A stretch of DNA of 59,357 nt from an uncultured Methanomicrobiales archaeon (GTDB lineage Archaea; Halobacteriota; Methanomicrobia; Methanomicrobiales; Methanospirillaceae), in the NCBI GenBank assembly GCA_903900025.1, contig CAIULN010000027.1, forward strand, positions 1 to 59,357, read 5' to 3'. The notes below the pieces were generated by a model. That model was given only the letters and a program-made list of their open reading frames with translations. It was not told where the DNA came from and did not search any database. A program made the translations under genes and the position numbers. This document shows, piece after piece, positions 25,524 through 33,009 of this stretch; position 1 is the stretch's first letter, and each line of letters opens with the position of its first letter.

Positions 25524-26054
25524 TTATGGGGTCCTGCCAACTGCAGTTATGCCATTTGGTGTGGTTACATTCACAACGGCGTTAGGGTGAGTTCCAGAAA
25601 TAATGTAGTTGTCGATCTCTACTCCCATCTTTTCACCGGGATCTAACATGTAGGGATGGATGGTATCAGGGGTTATTGTCATATACCCCCACGTCTTGCT
25701 GTAATTGTATCCCGGTGTATTTCCAGATACTACGCCATTAAAGGAGTAATACTCAGGTACTCCACCGGATATTGATATAACCATGTCAGTGTGGTTGAAA
25801 TCACCGATAGGCTCACTTCCAATATTTTTAAGATCGAATGTAAGGTTGTGCAAACTGCCTGTTGGAGGTGAGAACCATTTTGCATTCGAGACCTGGATGG
25901 CAGTATCCATCTGCGCCTCTTTCTTTATTGTCATATCTTTCTGGGCTGATGCGATACTATCAGCGGACACAAGGGTACCGCCGACCAGCACGTAGCCGAC
26001 AAGAACCAGCAATAAAATCCCAATCGCAGATGCGATTATAATTGCACCAGCCAT
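25524..26054 (-). CDS. arlF: ArlF-like archaellum stator/archaellin-fold protein, copy 1
   Basis: A 176-residue protein with one N-terminal membrane helix (MAGAIIIASAIGILLLVLVG) and a beta-rich extracellular domain ending in VVNVTTPNGITAVG. The QKDMTI-K-x-E pattern after the helix and the terminal TPNG motif recur in the two paralogs upstream. This fits the ArlF/ArlG class of archaellin-fold stator proteins that link the motor to the S-layer. The split between ArlF and ArlG is uncertain from sequence alone. It lies 15 bases before arlH and six after the next copy. Confidence 0.75.
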   Translation of the reverse strand: MAGAIIIASAIGILLLVLVGYVLVGGTLVSADSIASAQKDMTIKKEAQMDTAIQVSNAKWFSPPTGSLHNLTFDLKNIGSEPIGDFNHTDMVISISGGVPEYYSFNGVVSGNTPGYNYSKTWGYMTITPDTIHPYMLDPGEKMGVEIDNYIISGTHPNAVVNVTTPNGITAVGRTP

Positions 26055-26060
26055 GTTCTT

Positions 26061-26621
26061 TCAACCCCCTCCACAGGCTTGCGTATCTTCTATTATATTC
26101 CCTCTCGTAGCTGTCACACCATTTGGAAGAACGACCGTTATATAAACCGGGGATGACCAGATCTCAGCATTTCCATATAGATATTCCCCCGGATCCCACA
26201 CGTTTTCATTGAAATCCTCAGGAGAGGGAGTTGGATAGGAGTTCTCCATATAAATGCCGTATATAAAATACGTCATGGTCGGGTCCTTACCCGTCCCGTT
26301 GGTATACAAATACGGTCTACCATCACTCCGAATTTGCATAATGTCAATGTGAGATAAATCACGGATTTTTTGATTTCCGTTATTCAGTATCCTAAAATGT
26401 GTCTCCATGTAAGTATTATCGTTATCATAGCAGTTGTCGTGCCAGTGAACTTCTTCAATCGATATGGAAGTCCCCAGCCGCTCTTGCTGCCCGAGCGTCA
26501 TATCATCCTGGGCATCGATGACTATACCTGAGGTTGTCATGATGCTTCCTACAACGACGTAGGCAACAACAACCAGCAGCATAATGCAGATCGCTGCCCC
26601 GATTACATCAGCGCCGGCCAT
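26061..26621 (-). CDS. ArlF-like archaellum stator/archaellin-fold protein, copy 2
   Basis: A 186-residue paralog of the previous gene, beginning MAGADVIGAAICIMLLVVVA with one membrane helix. The helix is followed by QDDMTLGQQERLGTSISI and a domain ending VTVVLPNGVTA-like (VYITVVLPNGVTATRG). The extracellular domain has diverged strongly from copy 1 and has a Cys near the C-terminus (QACGGG) and one in the middle (DNCYDN). It starts within the last 19 bases of the truncated arlH copy. Paralogs may be alternative stator subunits or minor archaellin-like parts. Confidence 0.72.
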   Translation of the reverse strand: MAGADVIGAAICIMLLVVVAYVVVGSIMTTSGIVIDAQDDMTLGQQERLGTSISIEEVHWHDNCYDNDNTYMETHFRILNNGNQKIRDLSHIDIMQIRSDGRPYLYTNGTGKDPTMTYFIYGIYMENSYPTPSPEDFNENVWDPGEYLYGNAEIWSSPVYITVVLPNGVTATRGNIIEDTQACGGG

Positions 26622-27055
26622 ACCCTTTCATCCCGATCGACTGGATTCATATGATCGCCACCTGCGCCGTGCTGTGCCTGATGCCTGCCGACCGATACCA
26701 TATAATATTCTCTATCTCTGCTTTGTTCCATTAAACCTGCAATATGGCGGGGGAATATGCTGAGGTATCCCCATGAGAAATATCCGGTAACTTCAGGGCT
26801 CACGGACTCCATCTGTTTGATAAAACTTCTGGTTGTGTTCCCGGTGGTGAAGAGGCCAACAGAACACCCTTGTTTCATCGCCCCATACATGATCTGCCGG
26901 TTGAGCACACATTTTCCCGTATCGTTCGCGCCATCGATCAGCGTGAGGGACCGGAGCGGGAGCCCGTCGGCGATCTTCTTATCCAGCAGGTAGTTGCCCG
27001 TGGAGGTGATCTGCCTGTTTTCACCCCCAATTAGGTTTGGGATGCTGGTCTGCAT
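26603..27055 (-). pseudogene. Truncated arlH copy with damaged Walker A
   Basis: A 150-codon ORF whose first ~107 codons align with arlH position for position: STGNYLLDKKIADGLPLRSL against STGNGELDKKIADGLPLQSL, then IMYGAMKQG, FTT-NTT and GYFSWGYL. The Walker A reads GANDTGKC (42-49); the metal-coordinating Ser is Cys. After ...FPRHIAGL the similarity stops and the remaining ~40 codons are unrelated, so Walker B and the C-terminal half are missing. It sits upstream of the arlF-like copy 2, mirroring the arlF-arlH adjacency, so it is a relic of a block duplication. It could still be translated, as it has no internal stop. Confidence 0.8.
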
Positions 27056-27070
27056 TGTGTGTTCCTCCCG

Positions 27071-27637
27071 TTATACCGTATAAAATGCCGACACTCCGTT
27101 GGGTGTTGTTCCTCCCACCAGGAAGTGATCGGGAATTGAATTGAAATTGCAGATATCTATTGACAATTCTTCCTCCGGGTCCAACATACCGGGATTCATA
27201 ATATCATTGGGGAATATGTTGTAATAATTCCATGTCCGACTATTTGCATCTCCGCAATTCCCCACAAAGGTGGCATCCTGCGCATTAGCATCAAATCTAT
27301 ACAGTACCGGGGCATCTGTAGAAGTCGCTACATATACTTCCATAGAATTAAAATTGCTGATTACCTCATTTCCGGTATTTTTAATATGAAAATGTAAATA
27401 CCACCGAATTGGATTCCCCCAATACCAATCATACGCATAGAAAGTTGGGAAACTTGAACCTGGAGTATTATTGACCTGGATGGCAGTGTTCAACCGCTCT
27501 ATCTGGCTGAGCGTCATATCCTTCCTGGCAGTGCTGACCGTAACTGCTGCCGTCGTGATGCTTCCCAGAACAACATAGGACACAATGAGCAGCAGCGTTA
27601 TGCCGATTGCCGCTTCGATTACATCAGCACCGGCCGT
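27071..27637 (-). CDS. ArlF-like archaellum protein, copy 3, with apparent ACG start
   Basis: The third paralog. A GTG at 27583 would start inside the membrane helix and remove most of it. Extending upstream in frame gives AGADVIEAAIGITLLLIVSY, matching the start of copy 2 (MAGADVIGAAI). The codon equivalent to its ATG is ACG at 27635-27637, with GAGGTG seven bases upstream. The frame then hits a TAA 15 bases earlier, which is the stop of arlG. So the gene either starts at ACG, has just lost its ATG, or carries a sequencing error. The mature part (ARKDMTLSQIERLNTAIQV, ending VGGTTPNGVSAFYTV) looks intact; full length is 188 residues, like its paralogs. Confidence 0.7.
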   Translation of the reverse strand, partial: TAGADVIEAAIGITLLLIVSYVVLGSITTAAVTVSTARKDMTLSQIERLNTAIQVNNTPGSSFPTFYAYDWYWGNPIRWYLHFHIKNTGNEVISNFNSMEVYVATSTDAPVLYRFDANAQDATFVGNCGDANSRTWNYYNIFPNDIMNPGMLDPEEELSIDICNFNSIPDHFLVGGTTPNGVSAFYTV

Positions 27638-27652
27638 TGTTGACCACCTCAG

Positions 27653-28189
27653 TTATATTGCCGTGAATTCTTCTGACCTCGAGACACCGCTGGGTAATGT
27701 AAACTGGAAATATGTGGTATAGGACGAATACCAAGTTGCTGAAAAGGGATAAAATGCATCAACCTGCAATGTCTCGCCGGGATCCCAATAATTGTTGGTG
27801 GTGCCCACGTCCCAGATTGTGTACCACCATTGTGAAGATGCCGGTTTAAACAAAGAAACTGTGCTTCTTGTCGCCCGTGTAAAACTGTCACTCTTTCCTA
27901 CATACACATCTGCAGACTCAATCTCAGATTTCCCAATCCGGGCTGTGCCAATATTTTTCATCCATACTGTGACATTCACACCGGCAGGAGAGGGAGGTGA
28001 CGATAGGTATTTTGCGTACGTGGTCACAATCTTGAAATCCGTCCGCATGCTCTTGTCCGTAGCGGCCGACGCGGACGAGAACGTCCCGACCATGTTCCAG
28101 ATAATGGGAAGGACAGCGACAATCAGGATGGAAGCTGCGACCACACCGGTGATCAGCATCATCGCAGAAACAAAGGTTTCGGAAGCCAC
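27653..28189 (-). CDS. arlG: Archaellum stator protein ArlG-like (FlaG)
   Basis: A 178-residue protein with an N-terminal membrane helix (ETFVSAMMLITGVVAASILI) and a beta-sandwich domain containing NVTVWMKNIGTARIGKSEIE. The pattern ...MVGTFSSASAATDKSMRTDFKIV after the helix is what I recall for methanogen FlaG proteins (COG3354). ArlG forms filaments capped by ArlF and holds the motor to the S-layer. It lies four bases after arlCDE. Assignment as ArlG rather than ArlF is by recollection and order. Confidence 0.72.
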   Translation of the reverse strand: MASETFVSAMMLITGVVAASILIVAVLPIIWNMVGTFSSASAATDKSMRTDFKIVTTYAKYLSSPPSPAGVNVTVWMKNIGTARIGKSEIESADVYVGKSDSFTRATRSTVSLFKPASSQWWYTIWDVGTTNNYWDPGETLQVDAFYPFSATWYSSYTTYFQFTLPSGVSRSEEFTAI

Positions 28190-28193
28190 GGTA

Positions 28194-29141
28194 TCATATC
28201 CTGTCCGGGAGGTTCATCCAGTCTTCTTCCATCTCCTTGTTCTTGGCTGGTTTCTTCTCTTTTGCCGGTATGGTCGGGAACTCGACCTGCATTACCGGAG
28301 ATGGTGTCACGGACGGTACCTTCTGTGAGCGCTGCTCCATCATCAGTTCAATCATGTCACGGTCAAGGGAGATGTCTTCAGGTGCGATGATCCGGTTTAA
28401 CATGTAGAGCTCCGAGACGTATTCATCAGGGCCGACCTCGTGCTCCTCGCCAAGGCTCGCCGGCATGAGTTTTGCGACCTCCCGGATCTCTTCAAAGGAA
28501 TCCTTGCTGATGTATCCCATCGTTTTGTAGGACTGGAGGATGATCTCAAGCCGGTCGTGCCCGTATTTCCTGACCGCCTGTCTGGTCCATTCAAAGAGCT
28601 TGTATACTTTCTGGAGCCGGAATTTCTCGCCATACACCGGCAGGGGGCCCGGGGACCCCGCCCTGACACCCGTCGCCTGTGCCTTGAACTGCGCAACGAG
28701 CTGGTCGTCGATGATCCTGCGGTCTATTCCCACGTGCGGCGGGAGACTCTGGTTTGCGTATCCCGGGGTGGATGGCGGGACAGGGGCAATGGCTTTGTCC
28801 GGTTCAGGTTTCTGCTGTTCTGCTTTTTCCATGAATGAGTTTATCTGGGCTTCAGGGGAATTCTGGGCGGCCTCTTCTCCATTCAGTCTGGTATTTTTTG
28901 TCTCACCATTCCCTTTCTGGAACCTTTTTAGTTCCGGAGCATATCCCCTGCCCCCGGGAACAGAGGCTACGATAAACGGATTTTCCATCTCATTCATCCG
29001 CTCACGGATGTCCATGAGCAGCCGCTTGATTGACGTTTTGAGGAGATCCACTTCCCGCTCGAGGTTCAGGATCTTGGCGTCCTGATCGTCCGGGGAACCC
29101 TTGGGTACAATCTGATCTCCCTGTGCCGGGTTAACCGCCAT
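28194..29141 (-). CDS. arlCDE: Fused archaellum switch-complex protein ArlC/D/E
   Basis: A 315-residue cytoplasmic protein. An N-terminal coiled coil (LEREVDLLKTSIKRLLMDIR) is ArlC-like. A Pro/Gln-rich linker (about 85-150) follows, then the ArlD/E domain with KLFEWTRQAVRKYGHDRLEI and DEYVSELYMLNRIIAPED-type motifs. A Lys/Pro-rich tail ends it. ArlCDE is the euryarchaeal cytosolic motor part that receives the CheF/CheY signal. It is the first gene of the leftward stator-motor operon, with a TATA box immediately upstream. Confidence 0.85.
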   Translation of the reverse strand: MAVNPAQGDQIVPKGSPDDQDAKILNLEREVDLLKTSIKRLLMDIRERMNEMENPFIVASVPGGRGYAPELKRFQKGNGETKNTRLNGEEAAQNSPEAQINSFMEKAEQQKPEPDKAIAPVPPSTPGYANQSLPPHVGIDRRIIDDQLVAQFKAQATGVRAGSPGPLPVYGEKFRLQKVYKLFEWTRQAVRKYGHDRLEIILQSYKTMGYISKDSFEEIREVAKLMPASLGEEHEVGPDEYVSELYMLNRIIAPEDISLDRDMIELMMEQRSQKVPSVTPSPVMQVEFPTIPAKEKKPAKNKEMEEDWMNLPDRI

Positions 29142-29166
29142 AACATATTCCTATATAATGATGGTC

Positions 29167-29175
29167 ATTTAAATA
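29167..29175 (-). promoter_or_regulatory. TATA box for the arlCDE-to-cheF operon
   Basis: TATTTAAAT on the minus strand is centred about 30 bases upstream of the arlCDE start, giving an almost leaderless transcript. It makes the motor genes a unit independent of arlB. Confidence 0.45.
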
Positions 29176-29420
29176 CATTCTCGTCACAGAATACCTTTCG
29201 ACATCGGGATGGATCCCAAACGAACGGTACATTGCTGTTCTTTTTACAATCGGATAAAATGGAAATATTTAAGATACAAAAAACAGGTCTTTTAACAATA
29301 TTTTGGTAATTTCCTAAAACCAAGAAAAAAAATTCTGGAACCTGAACCCTTTATGGAATGAGCAGCAGATTTGACAAAACGAACTTTGAACCATACCGAC
29401 AGAAATTTTCCAAAAAACAA

Positions 29421-29450
29421 TGAAAATTTTTAAAAATTTTTAAAAATTTT
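29421..29450. repeat. Three 10-base A/T-tract repeats, likely curved DNA
   Basis: TGAAAATTTT, TAAAAATTTT and TAAAAATTTT follow one another at exactly 10-base spacing, and the pattern continues imperfectly (TTTCAAATTT). A-tracts repeated once per helical turn bend DNA. It lies about 280 bases upstream of arlCDE and just after the stop of the small cysteine-rich ORF, which is read leftward toward it. Confidence 0.5.
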
Positions 29451-29492
29451 TTTCAAATTTTTTTCCAACAACCGATTAATAATTTCCCGGTA

Positions 29493-29654
29493 TTATTCCA
29501 TGCAAATTATGCGGTAACACCACCGTTGATTCCCTCCTGCATGGTACAATATCACGTTGGGATCTGCGGGGATTATTCCGGTTATTCGCCCCATATCTCT
29601 TCCACACCGCTGACAGTATGTCCATGACCTCCCCTTACAGTATTGGCAACGCAT
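29493..29654 (-). CDS. Small zinc-finger-like protein
   Basis: ATG 29654 gives a 53-residue protein starting MRCQYCKGRSWTYCQRCGRD. The CxxC...CxxC arrangement (Cys3, 6, 14, 17) is typical of small zinc ribbons; two more Cys lie near the end. A strong TATA box (29695-29704) is placed about 45 bases upstream. No Shine-Dalgarno site is visible. The frame extends upstream to 29816 but through the promoter, so the short start is used. Evidence is the promoter and the Cys pattern; I know no family. Confidence 0.4.
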   Translation of the reverse strand: MRCQYCKGRSWTYCQRCGRDMGRITGIIPADPNVILYHAGGNQRWCYRIICME

Positions 29655-29694
29655 GGGAACATCGACGCATCGAATGCTGGGTAGTGGGACGTTT

Positions 29695-29704
29695 CTATTT
29701 ATAG
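29695..29704 (-). promoter_or_regulatory. TATA box upstream of the small cysteine-rich ORF
   Basis: CTATAAATAG on the minus strand is a near-perfect archaeal TATA element, with an A-rich BRE-like stretch upstream. The predicted transcription start is about 20 bases before ATG 29654. Confidence 0.45.
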
Positions 29705-30130
29705 TAATTATTTTTATATGACGTCGATATATGTGGTTATGGCAACCTTTCCTCGTATGGATCAATCCCCAATACCCCCCTAAAATTCCCTGCCACAGAA
29801 TCGCACGAAAGAGCAATTTTTTTCCTGATTAAATCGATTACTTTCGAAAAATACCCGATTAAAACACATTTTTTTGTGGCGGTGAACAATTTCGGGTATC
29901 TCTGGTCAACCGGATCCTGGGTCTGGGAACATCGGAGCACGTATCGGACGTATTTTAATACTCATGAGAGGCAAGGCGCTCCAGGATGAAAACTGATGAA
30001 TAGCGGTGGGTTGCACACAGCGATAACCTCTGTGGGGTGGTGGGACCCAAAATTGACCGTGATCTCAACTGGCTGATATATGGGTTGAAACCGGGAATAA
30101 TTTTTTTTGGAAAATTTGGCCAGCGTAGCG

Positions 30131-30251
30131 TCAAAAATTTTTTTGCGCTGAAAAATTTTGACTTTTTTACTGATGGGGATTTTTGTGATGAAAAAAATCC
30201 CGTACGCGTTGTCGCCGCCGCGATATTCCCCGACCCGGAAAAGCGTCCGGG
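30131..30251. other. Three consecutive hairpins, possible structured RNA or terminators
   Basis: TCAAAA...TTTTGA (30131-30161) is followed by a T-run. GGGATTTTT/AAAAATCCC (30176-30184 and 30193-30201) is a perfect 9-base stem with an 8-base loop. CCCGG/CCGGG (30234-30251) closes the set. Three stems within 121 bases of non-coding DNA could be an unrecognised RNA. I checked for the hallmarks of RNase P RNA and SRP RNA that I know and did not see them. Confidence 0.3.
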
Positions 30252-30380
30252 ACCTAGGAAATCAGGACATTGTCATGCATCCCCTACAGGTCCGGAATTT
30301 TTTTTGATAAAATCCTTTGGAGCCCACATGTGCAGAGTCCTGAATAAAATTATTTGTGTACAAATTATTGTTTTTAAAAT

Positions 30381-30400
30381 TCTTAAAAAAAAGAAAAAAT
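30381..30400 (-). terminator. T-rich terminator after arlB
   Basis: Directly after the arlB stop the minus strand reads ATTTTTTCTTTTTTTTAAGA. Oligo-T runs of this kind terminate archaeal RNA polymerase. This isolates arlB from the downstream motor genes. Confidence 0.55.
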
Positions 30401-30976
30401 TTAGTAGAGAATGTTGGTCTTGTCAATGGAGGCTGGAGCTATCTTGGTGAATGGTAATGCGGCACCAACAGAAGGTCGAAGTTCAAAATTCATAGTTGTT
30501 GATTTTGATACTTGAACAACAAAGAAATCAACTTGAACCTGATCCCCGGCACTCATGGATGACACGGTCGAAGATCCACCGGTTAATGTTGTGTTAAAAC
30601 TAGCAGTATTTGCTGCAGTGGCAGTGTAGTTGAGTACTACAGGAATAGTAGCGGGAGTAGAAAAAACAATTCTCATTTTTGATAAATCAACAGAAGGAGC
30701 CCCGGGTGCCAACGCGAGGGTTATTCTGATCTCATCAATTGTTTTTTCTCCTGTTATTGTTGCGGGTGTTGAATTGAATGCGTATACATTCCCTATCATC
30801 TGGAGGTTCGCAGTCGCCTGTTCTACACCCTTGTACACCGTCTCCTGCGCCTTCTGGGTCGTGAAGAACCCGGCGCCGAGTACGACGTAGGAAAACACCG
30901 CGGCAACGACAACGAATGCGATCAGGACGATCGCCGCCTCGAGCCCGGTGAATGCATCTTCATGGTTACGTAACAT
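30401..30976 (-). CDS. arlB: Archaellin ArlB, the major archaellum filament protein
   Basis: A 191-residue archaellin. The class III signal peptide (MLRNHEDAFTGLEAAI) would be cut by the ArlK/FlaK-type peptidase just before Phe9 or near it, leaving the hydrophobic assembly helix AIVLIAFVVVAAVFSYVVLG. The Ala/Thr/Ser-rich C-terminal domain forms the filament surface. AGGTGA (30983-30988) is a good ribosome site. It has its own TATA box and terminator, so it is monocistronic and can be made in large amounts. Only one archaellin is in the window, and no preflagellin peptidase. Confidence 0.93.
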   Translation of the reverse strand: MLRNHEDAFTGLEAAIVLIAFVVVAAVFSYVVLGAGFFTTQKAQETVYKGVEQATANLQMIGNVYAFNSTPATITGEKTIDEIRITLALAPGAPSVDLSKMRIVFSTPATIPVVLNYTATAANTASFNTTLTGGSSTVSSMSAGDQVQVDFFVVQVSKSTTMNFELRPSVGAALPFTKIAPASIDKTNILY

Positions 30977-31060
30977 GTTTTTTCACCTAGGTTTTTGTGA
31001 AACACACGGTAAGCGATGCTCCGCCACCAGTGCCACTGATTTGTTAAGTAACCGTTCATG

Positions 31061-31070
31061 ATATAAATAT
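31061..31070 (-). promoter_or_regulatory. TATA box for arlB
   Basis: ATATTTATAT on the minus strand gives a predicted start about 60 bases before arlB, leaving a leader with an AGGTGA ribosome site. The rest of the 365-base divergent gap holds a second TATA-like GATATATACC (31312-31321) for the rightward gene. Confidence 0.5.
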
Positions 31071-31341
31071 TTTGTGTGGAATGTTGCCTGTAATTCCTGC
31101 GGATTTCTGATGCACCAGTAATCCAGTAGGATTGGTGAAAACGAGCTGACGATTTTATGAAAAAAAATTCCCACCAGAATACGGAAATATGGTCATGACT
31201 CCCCGGATTCATAGTGCATGATATGCATCCTGTACATGGCACCCCGGCTTCGTGTGGCAGGGATTGTTTCCGGAACCGTCAGCATTGCCATGTGCCGTCC
31301 GGCTGGCATATTGATATATACCGGCAACCAAGTCATCTTTG

Positions 31342-32133
31342 ATGGAGAAGGAAGACTACCATTGGGTGATACTGGCACTGGGTATATTGCTTCTTGTCGG
31401 CCTGTTCATAAAACCTGCTCTCACGCATGAAGCGCCCAATTTCCAGCTTCCGCAACTACCGGCACTGCCCTCCCTTCACCTCCCCACACCGTATCCTACC
31501 ATGACAGCCAAACCAGTGACAATGGTTCCGACGCAGCCGGTCACAACGATCCCGACTACGGTACCGGGAACACCAGCGATACCCGCAACCACCACGGAAC
31601 CTGCCCCGCAAACAGTTACCGTCCGGAATGGTTCGAAGCAGACGGTGGAATTCGTTGATCCGGGTACGTATAATGTCAGTCTGACTTCCTTTGTCCCACG
31701 AAATCTGTCTCAAACCCAGTCCCCCTACAGGACAACAGATTATACATCCCTCCTCACCAGCCCCATCTCGGGTCAATACAGCGGCACTACACAGGTTGTT
31801 GACATTCCGTTTCCGTACTGGGAACTCTGGTATACGGTGGAAACGACCGCGTCAGATTTGAGAGGGCAGGGTGAACCATTATCCTCATATTCCACGGTCA
31901 TGCCTTCCTTTAGCATTGACGTTGTTGATACAGATAATCCCTCTTCCATTGTAAGGACAATCATACCTCTGGGGAGTCTCGATCCTTCGCTCTGGCAAAC
32001 GAACGATCCCCGGCCGTGGAAGGAAAAATTCTTAGAGGGAAACAAGAGGTATTATTTCATCATCAAGGCAAACATGCTCTCATCGTATTCCATTGACATC
32101 AAAGTCCCTACCAGCTATCTGAAGAAAATTTAA
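31342..32133 (+). CDS. Membrane-anchored extracellular protein with Thr/Pro-rich stalk
   Basis: A 263-residue protein. One membrane helix (YHWVILALGILLLVGLFI) anchors it. A long Pro/Thr/Val stalk follows (about 30-90), of the kind that is glycosylated in archaeal envelope proteins. The outer part is a beta-rich domain (about 95-260). I do not recognise the family. It reads away from arlB, and its 3' end overlaps the convergent agmatinase by four bases. A role at the cell surface is inferred; no archaellum link beyond position is shown. Confidence 0.75.
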   Translation: MEKEDYHWVILALGILLLVGLFIKPALTHEAPNFQLPQLPALPSLHLPTPYPTMTAKPVTMVPTQPVTTIPTTVPGTPAIPATTTEPAPQTVTVRNGSKQTVEFVDPGTYNVSLTSFVPRNLSQTQSPYRTTDYTSLLTSPISGQYSGTTQVVDIPFPYWELWYTVETTASDLRGQGEPLSSYSTVMPSFSIDVVDTDNPSSIVRTIIPLGSLDPSLWQTNDPRPWKEKFLEGNKRYYFIIKANMLSSYSIDIKVPTSYLKKI

Positions 32134-32987
32134 TTTTTTCTTGAAAATTTCGCATGTGCTGCGATAAATTCACGCACCATCTGCGTTGCAACCGTGGCCG
32201 TCTGCCCGTTATCAGACGGGCTGACCTCAACATAGTCAAAAGAGACGACCCGCGGAGCGACTGCATTGATGAGAACACGGATATCCTGTGGTGCCAGCCC
32301 GAAGGGCTCGGGAGTACCAACGCCCGGGGTCAGGCAGCAGTCAATGACATCCGCATCAATGGAGAGGTACACGCGTTTTTTTCCAATCGCATCCAGAATA
32401 TCTTTTGTCACCTGCTCCATGCCGCGTTTCTTTATTTCATCGGAGGTAAACAGCGAAAGTGACCGCGCAAGGTCGAACTGCTCCCGCGTTCCGCTCCGTG
32501 CACCAACAATGATGATGTCTTTGATCCCGTCGTCAATAACACGATGCGTGGTGCACCCGTGATTATTTTTTGTACCGCGGAACTCGTCCCGCAGATCGAG
32601 ATGGGCATCGCAGACAAGATAACAATCAGGCATGACCGCACGCACGGCTCCTGCGGTGATGGTATGTTCCCCACCGAGCATGACGGGGACTTTGTCATCC
32701 CGGATAATGCTCCCCGCCACTTCAAAAACATCGTTCACCATATCATCAGGAAGAACCCCGGTATCAATATCCCCGAGGTCGGTGATAGTGAGATCGGCCA
32801 GGTCGATATCATGGGAAGGCATGTATGTCTCGAAATTATACGAGACCTGCCGGATCGCACGGGGGCCTTCGCGGGTACCGGGCCGGAACGTGGTGGTGGC
32901 ATCGTACGGGACACCGAAAATAACGTATCTGGAACTTTTATAATCGGAATTGCAACCTGCAAAAAGGTTGTTTGTGAAATGAATCAT
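32130..32987 (-). CDS. speB: Agmatinase (ureohydrolase)
   Basis: A 285-residue arginase/agmatinase-family enzyme, starting MIHFTNNLFAG at 32987. The metal-binding motifs are present in order: GGEH, DAHLDLRDEF, and SIDADVIDCCLTPGVGTPEP. Agmatinase converts agmatine to putrescine and urea, feeding polyamine synthesis. The upstream part of the open frame covers the end of the aIF5A gene and is excluded. It follows the aIF5A gene by 22 bases on the same strand, consistent with one transcript. This makes sense biologically, because aIF5A is modified with a spermidine- or agmatine-derived side chain. Confidence 0.9.
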   Translation of the reverse strand: MIHFTNNLFAGCNSDYKSSRYVIFGVPYDATTTFRPGTREGPRAIRQVSYNFETYMPSHDIDLADLTITDLGDIDTGVLPDDMVNDVFEVAGSIIRDDKVPVMLGGEHTITAGAVRAVMPDCYLVCDAHLDLRDEFRGTKNNHGCTTHRVIDDGIKDIIIVGARSGTREQFDLARSLSLFTSDEIKKRGMEQVTKDILDAIGKKRVYLSIDADVIDCCLTPGVGTPEPFGLAPQDIRVLINAVAPRVVSFDYVEVSPSDNGQTATVATQMVREFIAAHAKFSRKN

Positions 32988-33009
32988 AGGGTCGATCCGG
33001 ATACAAGGG

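Larger units (their letters stand above)
29142..30400. other. 1.26-kb gene-poor region between arlCDE and arlB
   Basis: The region holds the arlCDE promoter, a phased A/T-tract block at 29421-29450, one small cysteine-rich ORF with its own TATA box (29493-29654), and a cluster of hairpins at 30131-30251. Base composition is much more A+T-rich than the flanks, for example 29220-29480. An open frame on the plus strand at 30037-30450 reads through the hairpins and into antisense of arlB and is not credible. An insertion between archaellin and motor genes, or decayed genes, could explain it. Confidence 0.5.

Noticed and set aside
29142-30400. Region considered as RNase P RNA or SRP RNA
   Set aside because: The conserved core sequences I know for these RNAs are not visible.
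30037-30450. 137-codon plus-strand frame in the arlB-arlCDE gap
   Set aside because: It runs through hairpins and A-runs (Lys string) and into antisense of arlB; composition is not protein-like.
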